From: Archilochus colubris
Taxonomy: Eukaryota > Chordata > Aves > Apodiformes > Trochilidae
Direction: 5' to 3'
Assembly (NCBI GenBank): GCA_023079485.1
Contig: CM041084.1
Span: forward strand, 98,932,467 to 98,996,466
DNA: 64,000 bases
Below, one piece after another: positions 23,441 through 36,800 of this stretch (positions within the stretch are counted from its first letter, which is position 1; each line of letters starts with the position of its first letter). The notes beneath the pieces were generated by a model. The model saw nothing but the letters and a program-made list of their open reading frames with translations, was not told where the DNA came from and did not search any database. The position numbers and the translations under genes were made by a program.

Positions 23441-25751
23441 AGCTGCTAAATCCCAGCTACATTTTATGTCTTCTGCCTGCTGCCCCAGGCAACCTGGGAT
23501 TTGCCCTTTATTAGGAGATCAATGAACAAGAAGAAAAACTGAGTGCTTTCAAATAAAAAAAAAAGAAAAAATGAAAAATTAGGTTGAATCAGCGGTCTAT
23601 GTCTTGCACATATCCATAATTTCTTAATGTTGAATGCTTTGTGCAAGCAATGAGGCACCAAAAACTTGGTGACGTGCACTGAGTTTCATATAGCTGCCCT
23701 CTCTCTCTGTGTAGCAGTGTTTGGAAATAAAATGTTTGGTTAATATGTGGTTAAGCACTTTTTGCAATACAGAAAGTGTTCTTCATTGCAAGGTATCTTT
23801 CCTGAGACAGCTAAATGTATTTTTGGTTTTTGAATTCACACAGACATAGTTTGTAAGCAGTGATTAAGATTTTGCAAATACTTCAGGAGCCCTTTGAACT
23901 TGTATGTTGGGTAGGTCAGTGCATGCTAAATATTTTTATAGGTAGTTTTCTATGCATTTTTGCTTCCCTTTTCCTCACACTCTTTTACTTAGCGTGACCA
24001 AAATTCTCTCAAAGTGCATCTTAAGGTATTTTGGGTGAAACACATGGTGTGCTCTGCATAAACTGAGAAGACAGTCACATTAAGTTAGTTCAGGATTAAG
24101 AGTGACCATGCACAGCCCTGTGGATATTAATATTAATATAACTAAATTTGTATTTCATTTTTGTAACATAACTTACTTTCAATTTGTGGGTGAGCATGAG
24201 GTAAGGGCAGGACTACAGGCAGACTTAACCAGTGCTCAAGCAACTTGCGTACTTTATCCAGACTAGAGGTTTGTCTTGAGGATCATATACAGGATGTCAT
24301 GTGAGCCAACATCACATCTAACTTGTCTTTGGAACCAGGAGGAACAAGTCATGACAGCATGAATATGGACCATTAGCATCATATGTTCACTGCAGTGCTG
24401 GTTGGGACCCGGTTCAGGTCCATAGTCCTCCCACCCAGACATGTTACATATGAGTTTCTCAGCAGAGTAAGTACACTGGCAGATATTTCTTCCTTACTTC
24501 AAACTGAGAGGACAAGGGATCTCTTTAACTTATTCCCAGCTGTAACCATCCCCAAGACCCTGTTCCAACAGTGAGGATCCTCAAGAGCATCTCTAAGGCA
24601 ATCTGGTTTCTACGCACTGCTACCCTCAAAGTTTCTGCTATTGTTGGGTCACACAGAGGGTGTGACAAATAAATGAGTTAATCTCCTTCACAGAATTGGT
24701 AGCATCACTGTGATACTGCCAATCCACATTTCTAGGAGACTCTGCTTATGATTCTTGAGTCTGATTTGCCTCCAATCCAGGTGATTACAATGGCAGATAA
24801 AGCCCCTGTGTTGTAAATACTTATAGCAATGCATAAAAAGTATTCTGAAATCTTAAGTCTTCTTTGAACTAGCAGACCATGAACTAATGACCATGCAAGT
24901 TGAATGGAAACTATTAGTACCTGTGCATCTCTTCCTTAGTTTATTACCTCTAAACTGTTAATGCAGTGTTACCTACTTGCAGTTCTGTGAAATCAGTTCA
25001 TCAGAAAGTAAACTGGTGCTACAGAAAACTCTTAAGTATAGTAGGTAGTGAATAAGGTTTTTGAGAAATTTTAAAAACTCCGATAAAAAATTAAGTTTAA
25101 AATACTTTGTTTACCCCATACTCAATATTAAATCAGTGTTTTTCTAGAAATTTAATGGGAAGTATTGTTTGATTTAGTGTTTCAGTAGTATATTGCTGAT
25201 GGTGAACAAAGTTCAATTCTGCTTGAGGAAAGTTTATTGTCCTTTTTTCCCCATTTTGTTTTTTGTTTGTAACAAAACGGTAGAGATTTAGAGTTCAAAG
25301 ACTACTGTTTTTCATTCTATCTGAGTATTTTATAGAGTAGCATGCATTTTGCTTTACACATGTGTTACTATAAATTCTAGTTTTTCTGTTGAAGCGATTG
25401 CAATTTGAAATCTAATAGTTCTGCTGATTTTCTGGTTTAATTCTATAAGCCTTAAATAAAGAGGAAGGTAATATGTTTGCCATTCTAAGGAAATGAAACC
25501 AGATAAGGCAGTAGTAACACTTCACTCTTCATCAAAGCCTTGCTCATTCAACCAAAGGAGAAAAATTCTAATTTATGGGACGTGGTTATGCTAGAAAGGA
25601 AAACTCTTTCATTTTCAGAAAACTCAAATAAGGATGTAATTTTAAAAATATCCTGGCTTCACTTCTTCAAGACTTTTGGGTTTTTTTGATTGCTCATGAG
25701 TTTACCTGAAGTAAGATAGCAGTTTTAACCTGCATGTCCACAGTTAATTTG

Positions 25752-25890
25752 AGCCATCGATGAGCCATCAATGTGCACTTGCAGCCCAAAAAACCAGCTG
25801 TGTCCTAGGTTGCATCAAAAGAAGCAGGGAGGTTGGAATTAGGTGATCTTTAAGGTCCCTTCCAACCCAAGCCATTCTATGATTCTAGGA
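25752..25890 (+). mobile_element. CR1 LINE with large internal deletion
   Basis: Bases 25752-25827 match the ORF2 segment around NMSQQC...[12 protein letters not shown] (GAGCCATCAATGTGCACTTG, then CCTAGGTTGCATCAAAAGAA). Directly after it come the last bases of CR1: GGAGGTTGGAATTAGGTGAT, then CCTTCCAACCCAAGCCATTC and the ATTCTATGATTCTA tail. About 500 bases that normally lie between these blocks are missing. The join falls at GCAGGGAGGTT. GGGAGGT occurs in the young CR1 copy at the internal position and a near match at the 3' position, which suggests a microhomology-mediated deletion. Confidence 0.8.
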
Positions 25891-26280
25891 ACTCCATTGT
25901 CAATGTAGATGAACTTGGAAATTTTGTCTACTAATTTCTGCATCACTAATGAACTTCAGAAATGGACCATGATCATACAGCCCTAGAAAAATTATTCATA
26001 AATACAGAAAATGATCTCTTTCGAAAGTGCTTTAAATTTAAAGTATACGGTTGAAAACAACTGGGGGTTGTAGATAGGCTGATGAGGAGGCTTCTATATT
26101 AGGGTCTGTTGATACGATAAAGCACTTTCACATACTGATAAGGTCATTTTTGTCCCATAAAATTTTTATTTTTGTTACAGAGAAACTCTTGCAACACTAA
26201 CTGTAGTAGTACTTTGTCTTAAAAACTGCATACCATGTAATTTACTTGATCAAGGAAGGGAAGGTAAAAAACATTCCAAC

Positions 26281-26425
26281 CCCCCAATACTTCTATTTTT
26301 GGGTGTGGGTTTTTGTTTTCTTTTTTGTTTGTTTATTTTTTCTTTTTTGTTGTTGTTTTTGGTTTTTTGGTTGTTGGTTTTTTGTTTGATTTTTTTTTCA
26401 AGACGTGTTCTTTTTTTTTTTTGAG
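26281..26425 (+). repeat. T/G-rich low-complexity tract
   Basis: Long runs of T broken by single or double G (TTTTGTTTGTTTATTTTTTC and similar) over about 145 bases. It is simple sequence, possibly a decayed A-rich tail on the opposite strand. Confidence 0.8.
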
Positions 26426-28965
26426 CCTCCTATAAGAAAAAAAACCAAAAGAGAAATAAAATTATACTACAGCTGTTTTTACTGTATTGAATTTCAGAAT
26501 ATGTTTATTCCTGTTAGAAGCAGAGCATACTGATTCAGAGGTACTGATTACAATGAAAGTTACCCTGCAGGTAAATCATTTAGTTTAGGTGAATAAATGA
26601 CACTGCACTAGTTGTAGATCAAGGGCTGTGATGTGATTCTTGCAGGGATTAAAAAAATTTCTTTCTCTAGGAGATCTTCTGAATAGGTTCACTATGCTTC
26701 TGCTTTAACTTCATCTTTAGGAAGCCTCTTTTAGAGGAAAGAGAACAATGCACAGACTGTTATCAAATGCAAAATATGTCCATGTGTGAATGCGTAAATA
26801 AAGTGAGAAATGTATGTGGAATGATTGCAAAATTTACCCCTCTTTGTTGTACTGCCAGAGATAACAAATGGTAATAACTGATTTTTGTTTTAGCTGTAGC
26901 TGTGAAAAACTGGGGAGCAAATGCGTGGGGTCGAATGAAGCAGTTTATTATTCTGCTTTACAGAAGAATATACATTTCTCTGTTTTCAAGTGATCTTTTG
27001 TTTCCTTTTTAATTATCACACTGAGATAAATTTGTTTTCTTTTCATGGGGAGATGGGAGACAGATACGCTTGTGATGGGTTTTGGTGAATAAACCATTCA
27101 TGCGCACAATTTTTCCCTGCTCTGTGGTTAAGTATCACTGTTCAGCCTCTCTGTTGCTAGCCTGGACTGTACATTACATCTTTCACAACAACATGCTCAT
27201 GATTTATTTTGAAAGATCAGAAGCACTTGGTTTGGATTAGTGGAAAGAAATGTGAGCCACATCAGAAGCAGTGCTCCTGCTGGGGTCTTCACTTGTTCTG
27301 GGGAGTAGGATAAGCGAGAGAAGACCCAGTGGCTCCGTGGGAGTACAATGTGAGGAAGGAGAACCTGGTGCAGCTGAGAACCACTGATGTTTGAAGGCTA
27401 CCACGTTTTAATTTTTGTGTGTGTGAGTGGCTGAATCTGATGAACTTGTTCAGAATGATAATTTTAGATAGGACCCCATACCTGTGCAGAGAAAAAGCTC
27501 ACTTAAAGTACTCTGTAGAAATAATCTCATCCATTTTTCAACATGAGACTAGCAAATTTATACTGTTCTTACACTAATACTGGATTCAGGGGGGGTTTTC
27601 TAAAAAATTCCTGAGTCATACATTCAGAATTAAGGAATCGGGGGTATTTTTTGCCACTTAGTGAAACTGCTTTATTATAGAAGTACAGCATAAAGATCAA
27701 GATGAGTGAAACTAATTAATTTTTATTGTTGTCAATCCTGGGTTCACTGTTGTTGGGAATAAGTTTCATTAAATGCACTTTTTACTGCTTTCTGCTAAAA
27801 GAGAAAGTGCAGGCTCAGAGCCTTGACTAGCTTATCTCCAGTGACAGCAAAAGCTACAGTAAGAGCTGGAAAATGAACTAACATATTCACTTTCAAATCT
27901 TGTTTTCCTTAGGTAGCTCAGTGTTGTCCTTGTCTGTGTCATTGTCTGAATATGAGAAGAAGAACTAGAGCTTGAATTTTCCCTCTCCTGTTTTGAATCA
28001 ATTCAGTAGTACTTCTGGGTTTCATCACAGACCAGGACATTGCTCACTGTTTCCTGTGATGGACTCATTTGTACCTGTTGAAACAAATATTAAAGCTAGC
28101 TTTCCGGTCACTTGCTTTGGATATATGTTGTTTTGCAAGATATATGGCAGAGGAAAAGCTGGCTCAGCAGCAGTGATGGAAATGTAGGATTCAATCTTGG
28201 ACATATGAAGAAGCCAACAAGATTCCTGGCAGAGATTGTATCGTAATCACATTAGAGACTTTTTCGATACTTTAGATCTGCAGTTAGTCACAGCAGCTGT
28301 TTTTAACTCCTTCACAAATAGCTTTTATTTTAGGCTTCAAATCTGCTAGTCTTATGACAAAGAAGAAGAGGTGCTCTCTTTTTTTTTCCTCTATGAAACA
28401 ATCTCTCAATGTTTTCTACCAGTTCAGGTTATGAAGAGATACTTTAGCACACTCTCCAGTGCCCAAGGAGCTATACTGATGTTTCACCTGCCCTTGGAAC
28501 AAAGCCCTTTAAAAATGAAATTTAAATTAAAATTGGAGATGCATATTTAAAATGTGTTAAATTTTAAGTCTGGCAGAAAAATGCTGTACACTTCCAAATA
28601 ATTAAGAATAGATCCTCTCATCAATAGTTAAAAATTCAGTAAATCCATGTGGCAGCTTAATAAACTGTTCATTGTGACACTAAATCTCAATTCAAGCTCT
28701 CTATTTCAAGAGTGAGCCAAATTCAGACTCTTCATCCAAACCCATTAAGCTATCTTTCCTGGCCTAAATAATTAAATTTGCATAATGAAGCCATGCAAAA
28801 TTTTTCTACATAAAATTCATCCAGCCCTACAAACCTTTCAGAGAAGAAAGATTTTCTTGATGGAAACATAACTTTTAAAATATTTGTACTTAAATAATAG
28901 TAATTAAATACCCAAAAAGGTATTTAGGAGGCTGGTTTGAATAAAATATATTAAGTTAGAATAAT

Positions 28966-30055
28966 AGAATCATAGAATGTCTAGGATTGGAAGGGACCTT
29001 AAAGATCATCTCGTTCCAACAGCCCTGCATGGGCAGGGACACCTCCCACCAGACCAGGTTGCTCAAGGCCACATCCATCCTGGTCTTGAACAATTCCAGG
29101 GAGGGGGAAGGCACAGCTTCCTTGGGCAACCTGTGCCAGTGTCTCACCACCCTCAAATTAAAGAATTTCTTCCTAATGTCTAACCTAAATCTCCCTTCTT
29201 CAAGTTTTAAACTATTTCCCCTTGTCCTCTCACTACACACCCATGTAAAAAGCCCTACCCCAGCTCTCTTGTAGACCTGCTTCAGATACTGGAAAGCTGC
29301 TATAAGGTCACCCTCATCTCCAGGCTGAACAACCCCAACTTCTTCAGCCTGTTGTCATAGGGAAGGTGTTCCAGCCCTCTGATCATTTTAGTGGCTCTCC
29401 TCTAGACATGTTCCAGGAGCTTTATGTCCTTATGCTGGGGACTCCAGAACTGGAGACAGTGCTCCAGGTGGTGTCTCACAAGAGCAGAGTAGAGGGGGAT
29501 AATCACCTCCTTTGACTGGATGTCTGTGCTTCTTTTGATGCAGCCCAGGACCTGGTTGGTTCACTGAGGTGCAAGTGCACATTGATGGCTCATGTTGAGC
29601 CACCACCATGCCCAAGTCCTTCCCCTTGGGGTTGTCCACAGTCTTTTCTTCTCCCAACTTGTATTTGTGCACGGGATTGCCTCAAGCCGGGTGCAGAACC
29701 TTGCATTTGGCCTCGTTGAACTTTCTGCAGTTTGCACAAATCCACTTCTCAAACCTCTCAGAGTCCCTCTGGATGGCATCCCTTCCCTCTAGCATGTTGA
29801 CTTCATCACACAGCTTGGTGTCAGCAAACTTGGTGAGGATGCATTTGATTTCACTGTCCATGTCACAAAGATAAAGAGCACTGCTCTGAGTACAGACCCT
29901 TGAGGAGAACCACTCATCACACACCTCCATTTGGACATGGAGACACTGACCACAACTCTGGGTGTGACCATGCAGCCAGTTTCTTATCCAGTGAGTGGTC
30001 CCTCCATCAAATACATATAATTCTAATTTAGAGATCAGAGTGTCATGTGGAAAGA
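28966..30055 (-). mobile_element. CR1 LINE, about 1.1 kb, minus strand
   Basis: The 3' tail (reverse complement of ATTCTATGATTCTA) is at 28966-28980. The element extends rightwards to about 30055, where similarity (AATTTAGAGATCAGAGTGTC) fades. Read on the minus strand it encodes the CR1 ORF2 end, with [39 protein letters not shown] and, further upstream, segments equal to the CEGRDAIQRDSERFEKW and CNVHL-type region. Several frameshifts and stops break the ORF. It lies antisense to PIEZO2, 560 bases upstream of the next exon, and is the longest CR1 copy here. Because more ORF2 survives than in the copy at 2573, it extends past the FADD region. Confidence 0.93.
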
Positions 30056-30584
30056 CATAAAAAGTTAACATAGCAAGATATATTAAAACATTGCACACTT
30101 TCTGGATTTTCCCTTGTGTGCCAGGGATAATCAGGGCACACTTAGGGGTGACTTGAATGCTATCTTGTCTTTGCATGACCTCCTTGGTGGAGCTAGATAC
30201 TGTTGTCTCTGAAAAGGATGCCAGTAAAGGGATTGTGGTTTATACACATGAATATTCCAGGAATTTAACTGAAGTCATTCTTTTTCAACCTGAAGATCAT
30301 TCCTGTATTGTTCTCCAGAAAATGGATTCAGAATTAGTTTAATCAGAATTCTAAGTATCACTTAAATATGAGTATGTGAACTCCCATTGAATAAACTCTT
30401 ATTTTGAACTTCTGGAAAGCAAAAATAATCTGTCTACAGTTTCTTGATCATCTTCATGTTTCCCATATTGTGAAACTTTCTTATTACTGTGTTTTTGGGT
30501 TTTTTCTTTGCCTTGAGCTAACTTTTTGTTCCAGTTGAAAATGTCACTAGAAGTAACAAATGTTTCTTTGTTTTTTTGTGTTTC

Positions 30585-30612
30585 TTTTTTTTTTTTTTTT
30601 CATCCTATACAG
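30585..30612 (+). promoter_or_regulatory. PIEZO2: Polypyrimidine tract and acceptor of the second visible PIEZO2 exon
   Basis: Sixteen consecutive T (30585-30600), then CATCCTATACAG ending at 30612. This is a normal strong U2-type acceptor. It fixes the exon start at 30613, which completes the Ser codon split at 6364. Confidence 0.9.
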
Positions 30613-30775
30613 CGTGAAAGGAGCAGATGCTGGCAACGTGATCAGACTATTTGTACCAGATATTGGAATGTTCATTGCTAGTCTGACAATATGGCTCATC
30701 TGCCGCAACATGTTTCAGAAGCCAATAACCGAGGATGCAGCACAGTGCAACATGCAGTTTGAAAATGAGGAAATG
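30613..30775 (+). CDS. PIEZO2: PIEZO2 exon encoding VKGADAGN...FENEEM (probably coding exon 5)
   Basis: This 163-base exon gives one base completing Ser, then 54 codons. It starts VKGADAGNVIRLFVPDIGMF, followed by a hydrophobic membrane helix (IASLTIWLICRNMF) and a polar acidic tail (QKPITEDAAQCNMQFENEEM). Mammalian PIEZO2 has the same blocks (GADAGN, FVPDIGMFIASLTIWL, FENEE), so the assignment is firm. The helix belongs to the first four-helix unit of the blade, and the acidic tail begins a cytosolic linker. The homologous end is ATG|GTATCA, phase 0, fitting the phase-0 start at 43940. This donor lacks the usual G at intron position +5 and is weak. A tandem duplication starting exactly there supplies alternative in-frame donors at 30821 and 30863. 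Confidence 0.95.
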
Positions 30776-30864
30776 GTATCAAATACACATTTCTATCTGT
30801 ACGACTTTTTAGCTAATAGTGTATCAAATACACATTTCTATCTGCCTGACTTTGAGCTAATAGT
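30776..30864 (+). repeat. 45-bp tandem duplication starting at the exon donor, with in-frame decoy donors
   Basis: Two units begin GTATCAAATACACATTTCTA, at 30776-30820 and 30821-30864. They are identical for the first 24 bases and differ by a few bases and a 1-base indel later. Each carries GTATCA at its left edge. Reading through from the exon stays open until TAA at 30884-30886. A further donor-like ATA|GTGAGC occurs at 30863. The positions 30776, 30821 and 30863 are all phase 0. Confidence 0.95.
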
Positions 30865-33800
30865 GAGCTTTGGCACTCCTGTCTAAGATGTGTTCTGAAA
30901 TGGTTTCATGAGCAAGAGGTATGTTAAGAAGGACGCTTACTCTCAGGAAACTCAACAATTGTTCCTAAAGTGGAGAAGTCAGAGATATTATTACCTTGAG
31001 AAAACGAAGCAGAATATGGAAAGTGGGATATGTTACTAAATTTTTCAAGTTGTTTTCAGTTAAGAAATGATAATGGCAGTCAATCACAAGTTGTTTGTAT
31101 ACCAGAGCTACTGGTTAAGCCCAGCAATGTTGTTTTGCTACATACATTGATCAGTTTATTAGATGGCATCTGTATTTCCAAACTTGCTATCCGAGAATAA
31201 CAGCAGCATCTGAGTGATTATCAGAAACTACTTTTAGGAAGAGAGAAAGGCAGACTGTGTATTACAGTCATGAAAAAAGTTTTCTGAAACTGTGGTCATA
31301 CTGAATGACCTTGATGCTAATTTTTGGGAATGGCTTATCTGGAAGTGTTGATGTGTTTGCTTTGTCTTTTACTAGTGGGAAGAAGAATGGCAGAGATACC
31401 AAATGCAGAGAAGTGCAGAGAGAGTGGAATAATTTTATAATATAAAAAGCCACAGTGGGGTTTAAGCCTAGGGTGCAGGCAAATTCCTACTACTAATCTT
31501 AACATGTTTTTTATCAGACTGTCTAGTGTGTCTTCAGTCTCATTGTCTGTCTTGTTTTACATATGTGTGGAAAGTTTTTTTCTCTACTCTTGAAACTCAG
31601 TTTTAAGGGTAGACAGTTGCAACTTGCTCATTTCAAGTAGAAATTACACTTTGAAGTGGGTGAATTATTGAGGGGGATCAGCTGCCCATTTTGGTGAAAC
31701 TATAGAGAGCAAAAAAAGTCTCTCAGCATGTTGCCATGTTGTCTGGATTGTGGTATTGCCAGAAGCTGCTCTAGTTTTGAGCACAAGAGATCAGTATCAG
31801 GACTGTGCTTTGTACACAGTTGCTTGTGATTTTTACGGGGTCTCCTGGCATCCTGGGAGCTGAGGATCGCCTGAAGATTGAAGCTTTTAACTACATTTTG
31901 GAGGCTATGTAGGCCTGTGTCTGGTGATAATACTACAAGGCTTTGCTGTGTCTCCTGGAAGCCAGTTATATCAACTTTAAACCTGCTTAGTTTTTTTGTT
32001 TGGTTTTTTTTGGGGTTGGGTAGGACTTTTTTGGTTTGAGCTGTGCAAAATGGATTTAGCAGCAGGCAAGAATCTAAGGCTATACCCATAAGGGGAACCA
32101 TTTGAAAGAAGAAGTGTGGCTAATTGGCATGTTTTGTGTTCAGCCTGTCTCTCTTGAAAGAGTTGCATTTTAGCAAAGTGGGCTGGAACAGACTTCTTTG
32201 AAGTGTAGCTTTAACTGAGTAAATCCTATATTGGCTACCTCAAGGCAATCCACCAATGCAACTAAATGGGCCAGAATGTTCCACAGAAGAAGAGAGCGGG
32301 GGAGAAGAAAGAGAAAACTTTGACTGCAAAGAACTGGACAGATGAAAATCTGTGTAAATATATTTTACTTCTTTGCATTGAAACCCAGCAAGTATTATTT
32401 ATGCTTGCTAACTGGTATATATTGTAGATTACTTAGTGATCTCGGCAGATCGATTTATCGATACCCAAAACTCAAAAGAAAAAAAAACAACTTAAAGGGA
32501 TAATAGTTATTGCCATGTGAACTGGACTGAACCCCAATGCTCTAAGGAATTGTGGTCTTCATAGCTGAAATGATGAATTTGCATCAGAGTAACTTGCTTG
32601 TTTTTTAAAGACAGAGCAGAATTGAGTGTGGAAGATTAAATACCTGTTAAATATATTTTTCCAGCTTCAGTTTTCTCTTTGTAGGTGTCTGCACATAATA
32701 TCCTGGAATAATTTCTGCTAGTTAGGAGGAAGCTGCAGAAGCAGCTGAATCTGCTAGGAATATGTATTTGGCAGGACTGACTGCAAGGAACCTAATGCAT
32801 ATGCAGAACATGCAGCTGAGTATCTGAGTTTGGGAGAGCGTTGGTCTAAAGTGAGTCCAAACTGTGGCTTTCACATGATAATTTGCATTTCTTCCTTGGT
32901 AGAGTCCTCTGGAAAAGGGTAAAGCAAGTAAGTGATCTGTTCTTTGAAGTCTGTGTTAGGTGTCTGATGCCTGTGGCTGTCTACTGATGCTCTAACTCCA
33001 TTGAACTGGAAAAAGCTAAATATGTTTCAGCAATAACTGCCCCACAAACAAACGCTTCAGGAGAAGTGTTAAGCTTGGTCCTCTGCCTTCAAGGGAAATA
33101 GTCCTGCATTTGTTAGACCAGCCCTTTAACTACCTCCAGAGTCAAAGATCTTTTGCTGAGAGTCCCTGCCACTGGTCATCAGAGATTCATGGTGGGAGAT
33201 CTTGTCAAGTGTGCATCAGCTGATTGTAACAGGCTCAACAGAGCCATGAGAGAGGTGTCTCTTTATAAAGATTGCTAGATGCAATGCTAGATGCCTCACA
33301 TGGCTCTGTAAATGAGGAAATCAGCACTGCTACTTTCAGGCAAAAGCAAAGAGTTTGTCTTGCAACTTTACCTTTTTGTATGAAATTATGGTGAGCGATT
33401 CTCAGAGCTCTTTGCTTTGGAGGAGACCAAACTACTATGGAAACAGCCTTAATTAAAAGAAAAAAAAAGAAAAAAAAAAAGTTAATCTCTCTACTCCTTT
33501 CAGAATTTATGTATAAGAAAACCTGTTAAATTATTGGTTCAATATTTCTAAAAGTGACCTTTTCAAAGCTCTGTGGGAACCCTTCTCATTTCATTTATAT
33601 GGGCTTGCTGAAAAAATGCCTGGAGCTGAGTAATAGCTTGTGAGTGATACTCCTCAGTTTTGTGCCATACTTCATCGTGGTGGTAGCCTCCAGAAACCAG
33701 CTGTAGAGTACAATGGATCAGATCACCCACTGATTGAGATGCAATTCAAAATAACAAAATATCAGAATCCACAACAAAGATCCAATAAAAAATGGATGTC

Positions 33801-36800
33801 CTTCTTCATTACACTGCCTCCAACCTTAAGGGAAACAGATCTCCATGGGAAAAGTGTATTCTACACAACAGAACCGAGGGAGGAGGCTGGAAGGCAGTAA
33901 GAGAGTCTCAATTATTTGTAAGTAATGCTATCCCAGGAATAAGCAAAGAGTGTGGTTTTAATTAACAGTGAGTCATGGAGTAGGAAGGTCTGCCAGATAC
34001 CAGGCTGCAGTCCAACTCATTACCACCCCTAAATGGTTGCACACTTGGAGCAAATGTGTCTGCAGGCCTTTTTTATTAGGGCTCAGAAAATTTAAAGCAG
34101 GTGAATTCAGCTGGAGACAGGCCCAGATTGCAAATGCCTAAAAGCACAATGCCAGCCACAAGGTGTGAAAGGTGGAAGAAAATAAGAAAGAACAGTTAAC
34201 TCCCAGCTGCAGATGAAACTGTGGCATTTTTTTATTTGATGCAGATGGTGGTTTATATGCCAAAATGCAGATACAGTATATACAGTCTGATAGGTATTAG
34301 ACAGGAAGTGGCTTTTTTTCTTGACCATGGATGAATTGCCTAATATTGTAAGTGACAGTGGGAGTAAAGCTGTTCTGAGATTGCACAACCTAAACTTTAG
34401 AAGAGATGTTGATTTTAATCGAAATACACAGTTGCAATCTGAAATGCAACTTTCTCCCTACAGCACTTGCTGCTGTGCCCATTCAAGGGTTTTTTCTCAT
34501 CCATACTCTTCTAGAAAGTAAGTGGGACCACTAGGTCTGTCTTTTATCCCATAATCTGAGGCAGACTTGATCCTAGAACCTCTGCCTCTCCTTTTTAGTG
34601 CAGAAGGCAGGGATTTTTTTTTTCTTTCAAGCTTAAAAAGGAAAGGGAAAAAATGTTTTAAAATAAACTAAGCTTTGGGAAGAATGTGAGGAAAGCTCAG
34701 CTTGGAGTCAAGATATTGGATGGGAGTCAGGGGGACCAACATGATTCTCACTTTGGCCAAAAACTTTCTGTCCTCAAACCTATTACTTCATATATCTCTT
34801 GGCTTCTGTGTACCATGGTAAATAGGAACAGGCATAATGGCATAATGTTCAGTTTCCTACCTTTGCTTTTCTAAACAGTAGTGGGGCTCTTTGTCCTATG
34901 CCTAGATTGGCAACTTGGTACATCGGGGGCACACTCTTGGGGCAGGTCTCCAAGTATGACTGCAAAACATATAGGACAGAGTTGATGAGCTCTGAAAGCT
35001 ACACATATCTTGTGCCTTGTCCAAGGACTTCCTAGGCTAGAAATCTCCCATTTAGACAAATATCAAGGTCCTAAAAATAGCTGGTACCTGCTAGATAAGG
35101 ACAACAAGCAAGTAAAGGAATACCCTTTTTCCCTATCTCCAACACTAAGGTTTATCCTGATCTCTGCTACTGAGAGACTGGCTTGAATCCTAAAACATGT
35201 GGTTTGAAATCTCTTCCAAAAATGTTGTTGTTAACTATAGCTACTCTGAATAATCTTGTTAAACATATAATTATCCAGACCCTTTTAAAACCTCATTAAT
35301 TTCTTGGCTTCAGTGGCATCATGAAGCAAGGACTTCCACAATTTAATAATTTTATTTTAGATTTAACACCCTTTAATTTTATGGAAGGTCCCTTGTATTG
35401 CGTGTTATAAAATAGAGCAAGATAATGTAAGAGAAATCAAATGTATTTATTGTCTTGCATATTTGTCCTTTAGAAGGTAAGAAATTCCAGATTTTATTTC
35501 AGTTCCTTTCATTTCAATAACTTTTTTCTTAACGATCTATAGTTCTGCGATATTTTCTTGAGCTACAGGGAATATGAGTGCCTCAGTGTTTCTATTTATT
35601 GCTGATTTGAATTATGGTATTATGACATTCATTATTACATTCAGAGATTGTTGAGCTGGATGATTCTACCAGTGCATCATATACCTGAACTTCCCATAAA
35701 ATATGGATAATTAATTAAACCTAGTCCACAGCTCCAAGAAAGAGATCATGTCCCACTCCTTGTAGCTGCTAACACCTTGCCAATTTTCTTGCCTTCAGAA
35801 GGGGAGATCTCCTTTTGAGCTGTTTACAGTGGTGCCTGTGACCCTGTGGCTATCCCCTTTTTCTTACAGCCTTGAATAAATATATTTTCCTGAGGTTACT
35901 TATTGGTTTGTGTTTATCTTATTTTAATGTTCTTTTAGCAATCTCAGACAATCACCTGGCTTCGTTAGCTCTCACTGACATGTTGGGGAAAATAGTGTAA
36001 AACATACTAAAAGTGATAAGAAAGAAAAATAACTTCTTAGAGCGCACTGAAGCTTCCCAACTTCTTTATGACAGTTCTTTTCCTCTTTTATTTATTTTTT
36101 TTTTTACTTCTCATAGGCATCTCTATTTAGCACAGCATTTGCTTACATTTTCTAATTAGTTATAAATATTACTTTGGTTTTGACCTCTGGAGAACTGGTC
36201 GAAACCCACTTGGTCCTAATGTGCTTTGAACATGGTGTAAGTAGGATTTGATACCTTATTTCTGTGGTTTAAAGAGAAGAACTGATGCTCCCTTATCGCT
36301 TTGCTTGAGCTGCTTGTAGTGGTGAAGTTTGCCAGACCTTACCCAGCTGCCTCCCTCAGTAACAATTCCAATGCATCTCATCTTAACAAGGGTCAAAAGT
36401 TTACAGGTTACATTAGCTTCTTAGCTTGATGCACATGTCTTTGGATAGGTCTTAACACAAATATGTAATTACACTACACCAGTGCCTCAGCTACATCATG
36501 TTACATAAAGCACTACATTACGTATTACCAGGTGCTGTTAACATGTTCCACATGAAACTTCAAGCATGAACGTGTCCTGTTCTGGTTAGAAACATGACAG
36601 CTGTATGATGAAATTCTTGAGGTAGCTTTTCACTGGGTTTACTAGTTAGCTCATCTAATAGTCCTCAGTTCTGAATTTTGAGTTACAGAGATGATAACCA
36701 AGAGATCAAAATGTTGGAGGATTATTGCCTTTGGACTAAGGGATGAATAACACAGTACAAGAAGGAATCTCTTGGGTCATGGAATCCAGTCTGCTGCTGT

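Larger units (their letters stand above)
6365..30612 (+). other. PIEZO2: PIEZO2 intron, about 24.2 kb
   Basis: It runs from the GTAAGC donor at 6365 to the TATACAG acceptor at 30610-30612, which follows a 16-base T run. It holds CR1 pieces at 14908-15020, 19980-20350, 25752-25890 and 28966-30055, tandem duplications at 8264 and 9551, pentamer and dinucleotide repeats, a T/G-rich tract and a CpG-richer patch. Nothing can be named in 6365-8263, 10142-14907 (except a TTC-rich patch), 15214-19979, 20547-21737, 22200-23234, 23441-25751 and 26426-28965. Confidence 0.85.

Noticed and set aside
31700..32101. 133-codon minus-strand ORF
   Set aside because: No family signature, and part of it arises from a T-rich tract (KK/NQ-rich stretch). 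There is no supporting gene structure.
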